From the NCBI RefSeq assembly GCF_910592395.1, contig NC_088324.1, positions 13,480,953 through 13,544,952 on the forward strand: a stretch of DNA of 64,000 nucleotides. The letters run 5' to 3'. The translations under genes and the position numbers were made by a program. The notes under the pieces were generated by a model that did not search any database, was not told the DNA's origin, and was given only the letters and a program-made list of their open reading frames with translations. The DNA is from Lineus longissimus. Its lineage: Eukaryota; Nemertea; Pilidiophora; Heteronemertea; Lineidae. Below are positions 1 through 14,200 of the stretch, piece by piece. Position 1 is the stretch's first letter; every line of letters begins with the position of its first letter.

Positions 1-1820
1 CTAAAAATCTAAGATTTGCAAGTCATGTCAAACCCGTCTCACATTACACGCTAAATTCATTATTAGTGATGCGCATTTTGTTTGTTACTACAGTGATGAG
101 CAGGCGGATAGATTCAAATTACCATGTACATATCACCTTTCTGGCCACCTAAATCCCACACCGAAATTGTCCCTTCAAATCACGTGCACGGAGCAATATA
201 GATACAATTGCCGTGTGCATGGGCATGCCCGACTCCAAAAGAATCTAGCTCGAATCTTAATTCAAATCCGGCATTGCTGGCGCCAAAGACTATTTCTTTT
301 GACCCTGTTGACCTCGCTTCTAAAGTTTTTTTGAGAAAGCCATTCAAACATTTAAATCAACTGCTAACATTGTCTATAATATCACCGAGCTACATAAATA
401 CGATATATCAAGAAAACTCTGTCGCAATATTGAATTATACGATTATCTGGGACTATTTGAACCCAATTACTCTTCCGCCAGCGTGACCTCGTCACAATCA
501 TGGAGCTTTCTCAATATGGCGACGAATTGAACAAGGTAAATCCCTGTCTGTCATACCCCTGACAGTAAAGCGTTGATGGACTCGGCCGTTAGACTGTTGC
601 ACTACGGATTGGATGGTTACGGGTTCGAACCCCGGCGAATCTTTTTTCGTGTTTTTTTTAAACATTTTCTTATTATTATTTATTCATGTACGTTGATCAG
701 GCGCGGATCCAAGCGGGTGCACCAGACGCACGGCTCCTAATTGACGTAAACTTTTTTTAATTGACCACTCATGAAATTTTGGAACACACCTGTCCAGGAA
801 TTTTGATGAGAAATGCAGTGCACGCTCCCTCTTCTTCCAGTTCCTCGATTCGCCGGCCCTCTTATACCATCATCTTATACCATTGTGAATATTATCATGA
901 AGAAAACCCCTTCACCCGAACTTTTCAAGCTAAAGTACACACAGATTCCAGGTGTTCGAGCACTTCAGAGAATGGTTTGACTAGTCGGCGGCTTGAATTC
1001 CCGAGGGTACATTGAGGCCAACAACTATTTTGGTTGACCTCGATTCCAAACCCTTTTTCAATATGGCCATTCAAACCATAAATCAGCTACCATCTTTCTT
1101 TGTTGAAGGGACAACTTTGATGTGAGACAGACGGTTTTTCATGCAAAATAGCTTCAAGTAGGACCGTGACTTCTCAAGGAGCTGAGAGAATTATTGACAT
1201 ACAATCAAACTGCAAAAAAGATCTCATCAAAACGGAATGAAACTGTACGTTTGCCTAAAAATCTAAGATTTGCAAGTCATGTCAAACCCGTCTCACATTA
1301 CACGCTAAATTCATTATTAGTGATGCGCATTTTGTTTGTTACTACAGTGATGAGCAGGCGGATAGATTCAAATTACCATGTACATATCACCTTTCTGGCC
1401 ACCTAAATCACACACCGAAATTGTCCCTTCAAATCACGTGCACGGAGCAATATAGATACAATTGCCGTGTGCATGGGCATGCCCGACTCCAAAAGAATCG
1501 ACTCGAATCGTAATTCAAATCCGGCAATGCTGGCGCCAAAGACTATTTCTTTTGACCCTGTTGACCTCGCTTCTGAAGTTTTTTTGAGAAAGCCATTCAA
1601 ACATTTAAATCAACTGCGAGCATTGTCTATAATATCACCGAGCTACATAAATACGATATATCAAGAAAACTCTGTCGCAATATTGAATTATACGATTATC
1701 TGGGACTATTTGAACCCAATTACTCTTCCGCCAGCGTGACCTCGTCACAATCATGGCGCTTTTTCAATATGGCGACGAATTGAACAAGGTAAATCCCTGT
1801 CTGTCATACCCTGACAGTAA

Positions 1821-1899
1821 AGCGTTGATGGCCTCGGCCGTTAGACTGTTGCACTACGGATTGGATGGTTACGGGTTCGAACCCCGGCGAATCTTTTTT
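1821..1899 (+). repeat. tRNA-like Pol III module of the array unit (representative copy)
   Basis: The segment ends in a good T-arm: CGGG, a TTCGAAC loop, CCCG, with B-box consensus GGTTCGAACC, then GCGAATC and a run of six T, the usual Pol III terminator. Upstream, TGGCCTCGGCCGTTAG resembles a degenerate A box / D-arm at the right distance. An intact acceptor stem and anticodon stem cannot be drawn, so this looks like a tRNA-derived (SINE-type) promoter or tRNA pseudogene, not a working tRNA gene. The module is present in all 13 direct copies; the copy near 11905 has lost one C of the CCCC run. Whether it is transcribed is unknown. Confidence 0.6.
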
Positions 1900-2284
1900 C
1901 GTTTTTTTTTAAACATTTTGTTATTATTATTCATTCATGTACGTTGATCAGGCGCGGATCCAAGCGGGTGCACCAGACGCACAGCTCCTAATTGACGTAA
2001 ACTTTTTTTAATTGACCACTCATGAAATTTTGGAACACACCTGTCCAGGAATTTTGATGAGAAATGCAGTGCACGCTCCCTCTTCTTCCAGTTCCTAGAT
2101 TCGCCGGCCCTCTCATACCATCATCTTATACCATTGTGAATATTATCATGAAGAAAACCCCTTCACCCGAACTTTTCAAGCTGAAGTACACACAGATTCC
2201 AGGTGTTCGAGCACATCAGAGAATGGTTTGACTAGTCGGCGGCTTAAATTCCCGAGGGTACATTGAGGCCAACAACTATTTTGG

Positions 2285-2869
2285 TTGACCTCGATTCCAC
2301 ACCCTTTTTCAATATGGCCATTCAAACCATAAAATCAGCTACCATCTTTCTTTGTTGAAGGGACAAGTTTGGTGTGAGACAGGCTGTTTTTCATGCAAAA
2401 TAGCTTCAAGTAGGACCGTGACTTCTCAAGGAGCTGAGAGAATTATTGACATACAATCAAACTGCAAAAAAGATCTCATCAAAACGGAATGAAACTGTAC
2501 GTTTGCCTAAAAATCTAAGATTTGCAAGTCATGTCAAACCCGTCTCACATTACACGCTAAATTCAATATTAGTGATGCGCATTTTGTTTGTTACTACAGT
2601 GATGAGCAGGCGGATAGATTCAAATTACCATGTACATATCACCTTTCTGGCCACCTAAATCCCACACCGAAATTGTCCCTTCAAATCACGTGCACGGAGC
2701 AATATAGATACAATTGCCGTGTGCATGGGCATGCCCGACTCCAAAAGAATCTAGCTCGAATCTTAATTCAAATCCGGCATTGCTGGCGCCAAAGACTATT
2801 TCTTTTGACCCTGTTGACCTCGCTTCTAAAGTTTTTTTGAGAAAGCCATTCAAACATTTAAATCAACTG
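2285..2869 (+). repeat. Diverged internal direct duplication in the array unit (representative copy)
   Basis: A ~56-bp stretch starting TTGACCTCGATTCCACACCC (2285-2340) has a diverged partner starting TTGACCTCGCTTCTAAAG (2814-2869). Both continue through a T-rich run, then a GCCATTCAAAC motif, then AAATCA. It suggests the 1254-bp unit grew from a smaller ancestral repeat before the array amplified. Confidence 0.5.
2355..2684. repeat. Internal inverted repeat of the array unit (~330 bp, representative copy)
   Basis: The left arm at 2355-2378 begins TTGAAGGGACAAGTTTGG, and the right arm at 2661-2684 ends in TTGTCCCTTCAA. The arms match at about 21 of 24 positions when one is reverse-complemented. 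A second inner pair, TGTGAGAC near 2374 and GTCTCACA near 2541, lies inside. The arrangement recurs in every unit and could be the terminal inverted repeats of an old MITE captured in the unit, or a cruciform-forming element. No clear target-site duplication is visible. Confidence 0.6.
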
Positions 2870-5800
2870 CGAGCATTGTCTATAATATCACCGAGCTACA
2901 TAAATACGATATATCAAGAAAACTCTGTCGCAATATTGAATTATACGATTATCTGGGACTATTTGAACCCAATTACTCTTCCGCCAGCGTGACCTCGTCA
3001 CAATCATGGCGCTTTTTCAATATGGCGACGAATTGAACAAGGTAAATCCCTGTCTGTCATACCCTGACAGTAAAGCGTTGATGGCCTCGGCCGTTAGACT
3101 GTTGCACTACGGATTGGATGGTTACGGGTTCGAACCCCGGCGAATCTTTTTTCGTTTTTTTTTAAACATTTTGTTATTATTATTCATTCATGTACGTTGA
3201 TCAGGCGCGGATCCAAGCGGGTGCACCAGACGCACGGCTCCTAATTGACGTAAACTTTTTTTAATTGACCACTCATGAAATTTTGGAACACACCTGTCCA
3301 GGAATTTTGATGAGAAATGCAGTGCACGCTCCCTCTTCTTCCAGTTCCTAGATTCGCCGGCCCTCTCATACCATCATCTTATACCATTGTGAATATTATC
3401 ATGAAGAAAACCCCTTCACCCGAACTTTTCAAGCTGAAGTACACACAGATTCCAGGTGTTCGAGCACATCAGAGAATGGTTTGACTAGTCGGCGGCTTAA
3501 ATTCCCGAGGGTACATTGAGGCCAACAACTATTTTGGTTGACCTCGATTCCACACCCTTTTTCAATATGGCCATTCAAACCATAAAATCAGCTACCATCT
3601 TTCTTTGTTGAAGGGACAAGTTTGGTGTGAGACAGGCTGTTTTTCATGCAAAATAGCTTCAAGTAGGACCGTGACTTCTCAAGGAGCTGAGAGAATTATT
3701 GACATACAATCAAACTGCAAAAAAGATCTCATCAAAACGGAATGAAACTGTACGTTTGCCTAAAAATCTAAGATTTGCAAGTCATGTCAAACCCGTCTCA
3801 CATTACACGCTAAATTCATTATTAGTGATGCGCATTTTGTTTGTTACTACAGTGATGAGCAGGCGGATAGATTCAAATTACCATGTACATATCACCTTTC
3901 TGGCCACCTAAATCCCACACCGAAATTGTCCCTTCAAATCACGTGCACGGAGCAATATAGATACAATTGCCGTGTGCATGGGCATGCCCGACTCCAAAAG
4001 AATCTAGCTCGAATCTTAATTCAAATCCGGCATTGCTGGCGCCAAAGACTATTTCTTTTGACCCTGTTGACCTCGCTTCTAAAGTTTTTTTGAGAAAGCC
4101 ATTCAAACATTTAAATCAACTGCGAGCATTGTCTATAATATCACCGAGCTACATAAATACGATATATCAAGAAAACTCTGTCGCAATATTGAATTATACG
4201 ATTATCTGGGACTATTTGAACCCAATTACTCTTCCGCCAGCGTGACCTCGTCACAATCATGGCGCTTTTTCAATATGGCGACGAATTGAACAAGGTAAAT
4301 CCCTGTCTGTCATACCCTGACAGTAAAGCGTTGATGGCCTCGGCCGTTAGACTGTTGCACTACGGATTGGATAGTTACGGGTTCGAACCCCAGCGAATCT
4401 TTTTTCGTGTTTTTTTTAAACATTTTCTTATTATTATTTATTCATGTACGTTGATCAGGCGCGGATCCAAGCGGGTGCACCAGACGCACGGCTCCTAATT
4501 GACGTAAACTTTTTTTAATTGACCACTCATGAAATTTTGGAACACACCTGTCCAGGAATTTTGATGAGAAATGCAGTGCACGCTCCCTCTTCTTCCAGTT
4601 CCTAGATTCGCCGGCCCTCTCATACCATCATCTTATACCATTGTGAATATTATCATGAAGAAAACCCCTTCACCCGAACTTTTCAAGCTGAAGTACACAC
4701 AGATTCCAGGTGTTCGAGCACATCAGAGAATGGTTTGACTAGTCGGCGGCTTAAATTCCCGAGGGTACATTGAGGCCAACAACTATTTTGGTTGACCTCG
4801 ATTCCACACCCTTTTTCAATATGGCCATTCAAACCATAAAATCAGCTACCATCTTTCTTTGTTGAAGGGACAAGTTTGGTGTGAGACAGGCTGTTTTTCA
4901 TGCAAAATAGCTTCAAGTAGGACCGTGACTTCTCAAGGAGCTGAGAGAATTATTGACATACAATCAAACTGCAAAAAAGATCTCATCAAAACGGAATGAA
5001 ACTGTACGTTTGCCTAAAAATCTAAGATTTGCAAGTCATGTCAAACCCGTCTCACATTACACGCTAAATTCATTATTAGTGATGCGCATTTTGTTTGTTA
5101 CTACAGTGATGAGCAGGCGGATAGATTCAAATTACCATGTACATATCACCTTTCTGGCCACCTAAATCCCACACCGAAATTGTCCCTTCAAATCACGTGC
5201 ACGGAGCAATATAGATACAATTGCCGTGTGCATGGGCATGCCCGACTCCAAAAGAATCTAGCTCGAATCTTAATTCAAATCCGGCATTGCTGGCGCCAAA
5301 GACTATTTCTTTTGACCCTGTTGACCTCGCTTCTAAAGTTTTTTTGAGAAAGCCATTCAAACATTTAAATCAACTGCGAGCATTGTCTATAATATCACCG
5401 AGCTACATAAATACGATATATCAAGAAAACTCTGTCGCAATATTGAATTATACGATTATCTGGGACTATTTGAACCCAATTACTCTTCCGCCAGCGTGAC
5501 CTCGTCACAATCATGGCGCTTTTTCAATATGGCGACGAATTGAACAAGGTAAATCCCTGTCTGTCATACCCTGACAGTAAAGCGTTGATGGCCTCGGCCG
5601 TTAGACTGTTGCACTACGGATTGGATGGTTACGGGTTCGAACCCCGGCGAATCTTTTTTCGTTTTTTTTTAAACATTTTGTTATTATTATTCATTCATGT
5701 ACGTTGATCAGGCGCGGATCCAAGCGGGTGCACCAGACGCACGGCTCCTAATTGACGTAAACTTTTTTTAATTGACCACTCATGAAATTTTGGAACACAC

Positions 5801-6205
5801 CTGTCCAGGAATTTTGATGAGAAATGCAGTGCACGCTCCCTCTTCTTCCAGTTCCTAGATTCGCCGGCCCTCTCATACCATCATCTTATACCATTGTGAA
5901 TATTATCATGAAGAAAACCCCTTCACCCGAACTTTTCAAGCTGAAGTACACACAGATTCCAGGTGTTCGAGCACTTCAGAGAATGGTTTGACTAGTCGGC
6001 GGCTTAAATTCCCGAGGGTACATTGAGGCCAACAACTATTTTGGTTGACCTCGATTCCACACCCTTTTTCAATATGGCCATTCAAACCATAAAATCAGCT
6101 ACCATCTTTCTTTGTTGAAGGGACAAGTTTGGTGTGAGACAGGCTGTTTTTCATGCAAAATAGCTTCAAGTAGGACCGTGACTTCTCAAGGAGCTGAGAG
6201 AATTA

Positions 6206-9200
6206 TTGACATACAATCAAACTGCAAAAAAGATCTCATCAAAACGGAATGAAACTGTACGTTTGCCTAAAAATCTAAGATTTGCAAGTCATGTCAAACC
6301 CGTCTCACATTACACGCTAAATTCATTATTAGTGATGCGCATTTTGTTTGTTACTACAGTGATGAGCAGGCGGATAGATTCAAATTACCATGTACATATC
6401 ACCTTTCTGGCCACCTAAATCCCACACCGAAATTGTCCCTTCAAATCACGTGCACGGAGCAATATAGATACAATTGCCGTGTGCATGGGCATGCCCGACT
6501 CCAAAAGAATCTAGCTCGAATCTTAATTCAAATCCGGCATTGCTGGCGCCAAAGACTATTTCTTTTGACCCTGTTGACCTCGCTTCTAAAGTTTTTTTGA
6601 GAAAGCCATTCAAACATTTAAATCAACTGCGAGCATTGTCTATAATATCACCGAGCTACATAAATACGATATATCAAGAAAACTCTGTCGCAATATTGAA
6701 TTATACGATTATCTGGGACTATTTGAACCCAATTACTCTTCCGCCAGCGTGACCTCGTCACAATCATGGCGCTTTTTCAATATGGCGACGAATTGAACAA
6801 GGTAAATCCCTGTCTGTCATAACCCTGACAGTAAAGCGTTGATGGCCTTGGCCGTTAGACTGTTGCACTACGGATTGGATAGTTACGGGTTCGAACCCCG
6901 GCGAATCTTTTTTCGTGTTTTTTTTAAACATTTTCTTATTATTATTTATTCATGTACGTTGATCAGGCGCGGATCCAAGCGGGTGCACCAGACGCACGGC
7001 TCCTAATTGACGTAAACTTTTTTTAATTGACCACTCATGAAATTTTGGAACACACCTGTCCAGGAATTTTGATGAGAAATGCAGTGCACGCTCCCTCTTC
7101 TTCCAGTTCCTAGATTCGCCGGCTCTCTTATACCATCATCTTATACCATTGTGAATATTATCATGAAGAAAACCCCTTCACCCGAACTTTTCAAGCTGAA
7201 GTACACACAGATTCCAGGTGTTCGAGCACTTCAGAGAATGGTTTGACTAGTCGGCGGCTTGAATTCCCGAGGGTACATTGAGGCCAACAACTATTTTGGT
7301 TGACCTCGATTCCAAACCCTTTTTCAATATGGCCATTCAAACCATAAATCAGCTACCATCTTTCTTTGTTGAAGGGACAACTTTGATGTGAGACAGACGG
7401 TTTTTCATGCAAAATAGCTTCAAGTAGGACCGTGACTTCTCAAGGAGCTGAGAGAATTATTGACATACAATCAAACTGCAAAAAAGATCTCATCAAAACG
7501 GAATGAAACTGTACGTTTGCCTAAAAATCTAAGATTTGAAAGTCATGTCAAACCCGTCTCACATTACACGCTAAATTCATTATTAGTGATGCGCATTTTG
7601 TTTGTTACTACAGTGATGAGCAGGCGGATAGATTCAAATTACCATGTACATATCACCTTTCTGGCCACCTAAATCCCACACCGAAATTGTCCCTTCAAAT
7701 CACGTGCACGGAGCAATATAGATACAATTGCCGTGTGCATGGGCATGCCCGACTCCAAAAGAATCGACTCGAATCTTAATTCAAATCCGGCATTGCTGGC
7801 GCCAAAGACTATTTCTTTTGACCCTGTTGACCTCGCTTCTAAAGTTTTTTTGAGAAAGCCATTCAAACATTTAAATCAACTGCGAGCATTGTCTATAATA
7901 TCACCGAGCTACATAAATACGATATATCAAGAAAACTCTGTCGCAATATTGAATTATACGATTATCTGGGACTATTTGAACCCAATTACTCTTCCGCCAG
8001 CGTGACCTCGTCACAATCATGGCGCTTTTTCAATATGGCGACGAATTGAACAAGGTAAATCCCTGTCTGTCATACCCCTGACAGTAAAGCGTTGATGGCC
8101 TCGGCCGTTAGACTGTTGCACTACGGATTGGATGGTTACGGGTTCGAACCCCGGCGAATCTTTTTTCGTGTTTTTTTTTAAACATTTTGTTATAATTATT
8201 CATTCATGTACGTTGATCAGGCGCGGATCCAAGCGGGTGCACCAGACGCACGGCTCCTAATTGACGTAAACTTTTTTTAATTGACCACTCATGAAATTTT
8301 GGAACACACCTGTCCAGGAATTTTGATGAGAAATGCAGTGCACGCTCCCTCTTCTTCCAGTTCCTAGATTCGCCGGCCCTCTTATACCATCATCTTATAC
8401 CATTGTGAATATTATCATGAAGAAAACCCCTTCACCCGAACTTTTCAAGCTGAAGTACACACAGATTCCAGGTGTTCGAGCACTTCAGAGAATGGTTTGA
8501 CTAGTCGGCGGCTTAAATTCCCGAGGGTACACTGAGGCCAACAACTATTTTGGTTGACCTCGATTCCAAACCCTTTTTCAATATGGCCATTCAAACCATA
8601 AAATCAGCTACCATCTTTCTTTGTTGAAGGGACAAGTTTGGTGTGAGACAGGCTGTTTTTCATGCAAAATAGCTTCAAGTAGGACCGTGACTTCTCAAGG
8701 AGCTGAGAGAATTATTGACATACAATCAAACTGCAAAAAAGATCTCATCAAAACGGAATGAAACTGTACGTTTGCCTAAAAATCTAAGATTTGCAAGTCA
8801 TGTCAAACCCGTCTCACATTACACGCTAAATTCATTATTAGTGATGCGCATTTTGTTTGTTACTACAGTGATGAGCAGGCGGATAGATTCAAATTACCAT
8901 GTACATATCACCTTTCTGGCCACCTAAATCCCACACCGAAATTGTCCCTTCAAATCACGTGCACGGAGCAATATAGATACAATTGCCGTGTGCATGGGCA
9001 TGCCCGACTCCAAAAGAATCTAGCTCGAATCTTAATTCAAATCCGGCATTGCTGGCGCCAAAGACTATTTCTTTTGACCCTGTTGACCTCGCTTCTAAAG
9101 TTTTTTTGAGAAAGCCATTCAAACATTTAAATCAACTGCGAGCATTGTCTATAATATCACCGAGCTACATAAATACGATATATCAAGAAAACTCTGTCGC

Positions 9201-11223
9201 AATATTGAATTATACGATTATCTGGGACTATTTGAACCCAATTACTCTTCCGCCAGCGTGACCTCGTCACAATCATGGCGCTTTTTCAATATGGCGACGA
9301 ATTGAACAAGGTAAATCCCTGTCTGTCATAACCCTGACAGTAAAGCGTTGATGGCCTTGGCCGTTAGACTGTTGCACTACGGATTGGATAGTTACGGGTT
9401 CGAACCCCGGCGAATCTTTTTTCGTGTTTTTTTTAAACATTTTCTTATTATTATTTATTCATGTACGTTGATCAGGCGCGGATCCAAGCGGGTGCACCAG
9501 ACGCACGGCTCCTAATTGACGTAAACTTTTTTTAATTGACCACTCATGAAATTTTGGAACACACCTGTCCAGGAATTTTGATGAGAAATGCAGTGCACGC
9601 TCCCTCTTCTTCCAGTTCCTAGATTCGCCGGCTCTCTTATACCATCATCTTATACCATTGTGAATATTATCATGAAGAAAACCCCTTCACCCGAACTTTT
9701 CAAGCTGAAGTACACACAGATTCCAGGTGTTCGAGCACTTCAGAGAATGGTTTGACTAGTCGGCGGCTTGAATTCCCGAGGGTACATTGAGGCCAACAAC
9801 TATTTTGGTTGACCTCGATTCCAAACCCTTTTTCAATATGGCCATTCAAACCATAAATCAGCTACCATCTTTCTTTGTTGAAGGGACAACTTTGATGTGA
9901 GACAGACGGTTTTTCATGCAAAATAGCTTCAAGTAGGACCGTGACTTCTCAAGGAGCTGAGAGAATTATTGACATACAATCAAACTGCAAAAAAGATCTC
10001 ATCAAAACGGAATGAAACTGTACGTTTGCCTAAAAATCTAAGATTTGAAAGTCATGTCAAACCCGTCTCACATTACACGCTAAATTCATTATTAGTGATG
10101 CGCATTTTGTTTGTTACTACAGTGATGAGCAGGCGGATAGATTCAAATTACCATGTACATATCACCTTTCTGGCCACCTAAATCCCACACCGAAATTGTC
10201 CCTTCAAATCACGTGCACGGAGCAATATAGATACAATTGCCGTGTGCATGGGCATGCCCGACTCCAAAAGAATCGACTCGAATCTTAATTCAAATCCGGC
10301 ATTGCTGGCGCCAAAGACTATTTCTTTTGACCCTGTTGACCTCGCTTCTAAAGTTTTTTTGAGAAAGCCATTCAAACATTTAAATCAACTGCGAGCATTG
10401 TCTATAATATCACCGAGCTACATAAATACGATATATCAAGAAAACTCTGTCGCAATATTGAATTATACGATTATCTGGGACTATTTGAACCCAATTACTC
10501 TTCCGCCAGCGTGACCTCGTCACAATCATGGCGCTTTTTCAATATGGCGACGAATTGAACAAGGTAAATCCCTGTCTGTCATACCCCTGACAGTAAAGCG
10601 TTGATGGCCTCGGCCGTTAGACTGTTGCACTACGGATTGGATGGTTACGGGTTCGAACCCCGGCGAATCTTTTTTCGTGTTTTTTTTTAAACATTTTGTT
10701 ATAATTATTCATTCATGTACGTTGATCAGGCGCGGATCCAAGCGGGTGCACCAGACGCACGGCTCCTAATTGACGTAAACTTTTTTTAATTGACCACTCA
10801 TGAAATTTTGGAACACACCTGTCCAGGAATTTTGATGAGAAATGCAGTGCACGCTCCCTCTTCTTCCAGTTCCTAGATTCGCCGGCCCTCTTATACCATC
10901 ATCTTATACCATTGTGAATATTATCATGAAGAAAACCCCTTCACCCGAACTTTTCAAGCTGAAGTACACACAGATTCCAGGTGTTCGAGCACTTCAGAGA
11001 ATGGTTTGACTAGTCGGCGGCTTAAATTCCCGAGGGTACACTGAGGCCAACAACTATTTTGGTTGACCTCGATTCCAAACCCTTTTTCAATATGGCCATT
11101 CAAACCATAAAATCAGCTACCATCTTTCTTTGTTGAAGGGACAAGTTTGGTGTGAGACGGGCTGTTTTTCATGCAAAATAGCTTCAAGTAGGACCGTGAC
11201 TTCTCAAGGAGCTGAGAGAATTA
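6206..11223 (+). repeat. Higher-order dimer (~2509 bp) within the tandem array, two copies
   Basis: Neighbouring units fall into two variant types, and 6206-8714 is followed by 8715-11223 with the same alternation. Shared diagnostic variants include the extra A in CATAACCCTGACAG and TTGGATAGTTACGGG in the first unit of each pair (6820-6890 and 9329-9399), and TTGTTATAATTATTC in the second unit (8188 and 10698). This indicates a recent duplication of a two-unit block rather than independent single-unit expansion. Confidence 0.75.
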
Positions 11224-14200
11224 TTGACATACAATCAAACTGCAAAAAAGATCTCATCAAAACGGAATGAAACTGTACGTTTGCCTAAAAATCTAAGATT
11301 TGAAAGTCATGTCAAACCCGTCTCACATTACACGCTAAATTCATTATTAGTGATGCGCATTTTGTTTGTTACTACAGTGATGAGCAGGCGGATAGATTCA
11401 AATTACCATGTACATATCACCTTTCTGGCCACCTAAATCCCACACCGAAATTGTCCCTTCAAATCACGTGCACGGAGCAATATAGATACAATTGCCGTGT
11501 GCATGGGCATGCCCGACTCCAAAAGAATCGACTCGAATCTTAATTCAAATCCGGCATTGCTGGCGCCAAAGACTAGTTCTTTTGACCCTGTTGACCTCGC
11601 TTCTAAAGTTTTTTTGAGAAAGCCATTCAAACATTTAAATCAACTGCGAGCATTGTCTATAATATCACCGAGCTACATAAATACGATATATGAAGAAAAC
11701 TCTGTCGCAATATTGAATTATACGATTATCTGGGACTATTTGAACCCAATTACTCTTCCGCCAGCGTGACCTCGTCACAATCATGGCGCTTTTTCAATAT
11801 GGCGACGAATTGAACAAGTTAAATCCCTGTCTGTCATACCCCTGACAGTAAAGCGTTGATGGCCTCGGCCGTTAGACTGTTGCACTACGGATTGGATGGT
11901 TACGGGTTCGAACCCGGCGAATCTTTTTTCGTGTTTTTTTTAAACATTTTGTTATAATTATTCATTCATGGACGTTGATCAGGCGCGGATCCAAGCGGGT
12001 GCACCAGACGCACGGCTCCTAATTGACGTAAACTTTTTTTAATTGACCACTCATGAAATTTTGGAACACACCTGTCCAGGAATTTTGATGAGAAATGCAG
12101 TGCACGCTCCCTCTTCTTCCAGTTCCTAGATTCGCCGGCTCTCTTATACCATCATCTTATACCATTGTGAATATTATCATGAAGAAAACCCCTTCACCCG
12201 AACTTTTCAAGCTGAAGTACACACAGATTCCAGGTGTTCGAGCACTTCAGAGAATGGTTTGACTAGTCGGCGGCTTGAATTCCCGAGGGTACATTGAGGC
12301 CAACAACTATTTTGGTTGACCTCGATTCCAAACCCTTTTCCAATATGGCCATTCAAACCATAAAATCAGCTACCATCTTTCTTTGTTGAAGGGACAAGTT
12401 TGGTGTGAGACAGACTGTTTTTCATGCAAAATAGCTTCAAGTAGGACCGTGACTTCTCAAGGAGCTGAGAGAATTATTGACATACAATCAAACTGCAAAA
12501 AAGATCTCATCAAAACGGAATGAAACTGTACGTTTGCCTAAAAATCTAAGATTTGCAAGTCATGTCAAACCCGTCTCACATTACACGCTAAATTCATTAT
12601 TAGTGATGCGCATTTTGTTTGTTACTACAGTGATGAGCAGGCGGATAGATTCAAATTACCATGTACATATCACCTTTCTGGCCACCTAAATCCCACACCG
12701 AAATTGTCCCTTCAAATCACGTGCACGGAGCAATATAGATACAATTGCCGTGTGCATGGGCATGCCCGACTCCAAAAGAATCGACTCGAATCTTAATTCA
12801 AATCCGGCATTGCTGGCGCCAAAGACTATTTCTTTTGACCCTGTTGACCTCGCTTCTAAAGTTTTTTTGAGAAAGCCATTCAAACATTTAAATCAACTGC
12901 GAGCATTGTCTATAATATCACCGAGCTACATAAATACGATATATCAAGAAAACTCTGTCGCAATATTGAATTATACGATTATCTGGGACTATTTGAACCC
13001 AATTACTCTTCCGCCAGCGTGACCTCGTCACAATCATGGCGCTTTTTCAATATGGCGACGAATTGAACAAGGTAAATCCCTGTCTGTCATACCCCTGACA
13101 GTAAAGCGTTGATGGCCTCGGCCGTTAGACTGTTGCACTACGGATTGGATGGTTACGGGTTCGAACCCCGGCGAATCTTTTTTCGTTTTTTTTTTAAACA
13201 TTTTGTTATTATTATTCATTCATGTACGTTGATCAGGCGCGGATCCAAGCGGGTGCACCAGACGCACGGCTCCTAATTGACGTAAACTTTTTTTAATTGA
13301 CCACTCATGAAATTTTGGAACACACCTGTCCAGGAATTTTGATGAGAAATGCAGTGCACGCTCCCTCTTCTTCCAGTTCCTAGATTCGCCGGCCCTCTTA
13401 TACCATCATCTTATACCATTGTGAATATTATCATGAAGAAAACCCCTTCACCCGAACTTTTCAAGCTGAAGTACACACAGATTCCAGGTGTTCGAGCACT
13501 TCAGAGAATGGTTTGACTAGTCGGCGGCTTAAATTCCCGAGGGTACACTGAGGCCAACAACTATTTTGGTTGACCTCGATTCCAAACCCTTTTTCAATAT
13601 GGCCATTCAAACCATAAAATCAGCTACCATCTTTCTTTGTTGAAGGGACAAGTTTGGTGTGAGACGGGCTGTTTTTCATGGAAAATAGCTTCAAGTAGGA
13701 CCGTGACTTCTCAAGGAGCTGAGAGAATTATTGACATACAATCAAACTGCAAAAAAGATCTCATCAAAACGGAATGAAACTGTACGTTTGCCTAAAAATC
13801 TAAGATTTGAAAGTCATGTCAAACCCGTCTCACATTACACGCTAAATTCATTATTAGTGATGCGCATTTTGTTTGTTACTACAGTGATGAGCAGGCGGAT
13901 AGATTCAAATTACCATGTACATATCACCTTTCTGGCCACCTAAATCCCACACCGAAATTGTCCCTTCAAATCACGTGCACGGAGCAATATAGATACAATT
14001 GCCGTGTGCATGGACATGCCCGACTCCAAAAGAATCGACTCGAATCTTAATTCAAATCCGGCATTGCTGGCGCCAAAGACTATTTCTTTTGACCCTGTTG
14101 ACCTCGCTTCTAAAGTTTTTTTGAGAAAGCCATTCAAACATTTAAATCAACTGCGAGCATTGTCTATAATATCACCGAGCTACATAAATACGATATATCA

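Noticed and set aside
1821-1899. Functional tRNA gene in each unit
   Set aside because: The acceptor stem pairs at only about four of seven positions and no proper anticodon stem-loop can be drawn, so only a tRNA-like module is claimed.
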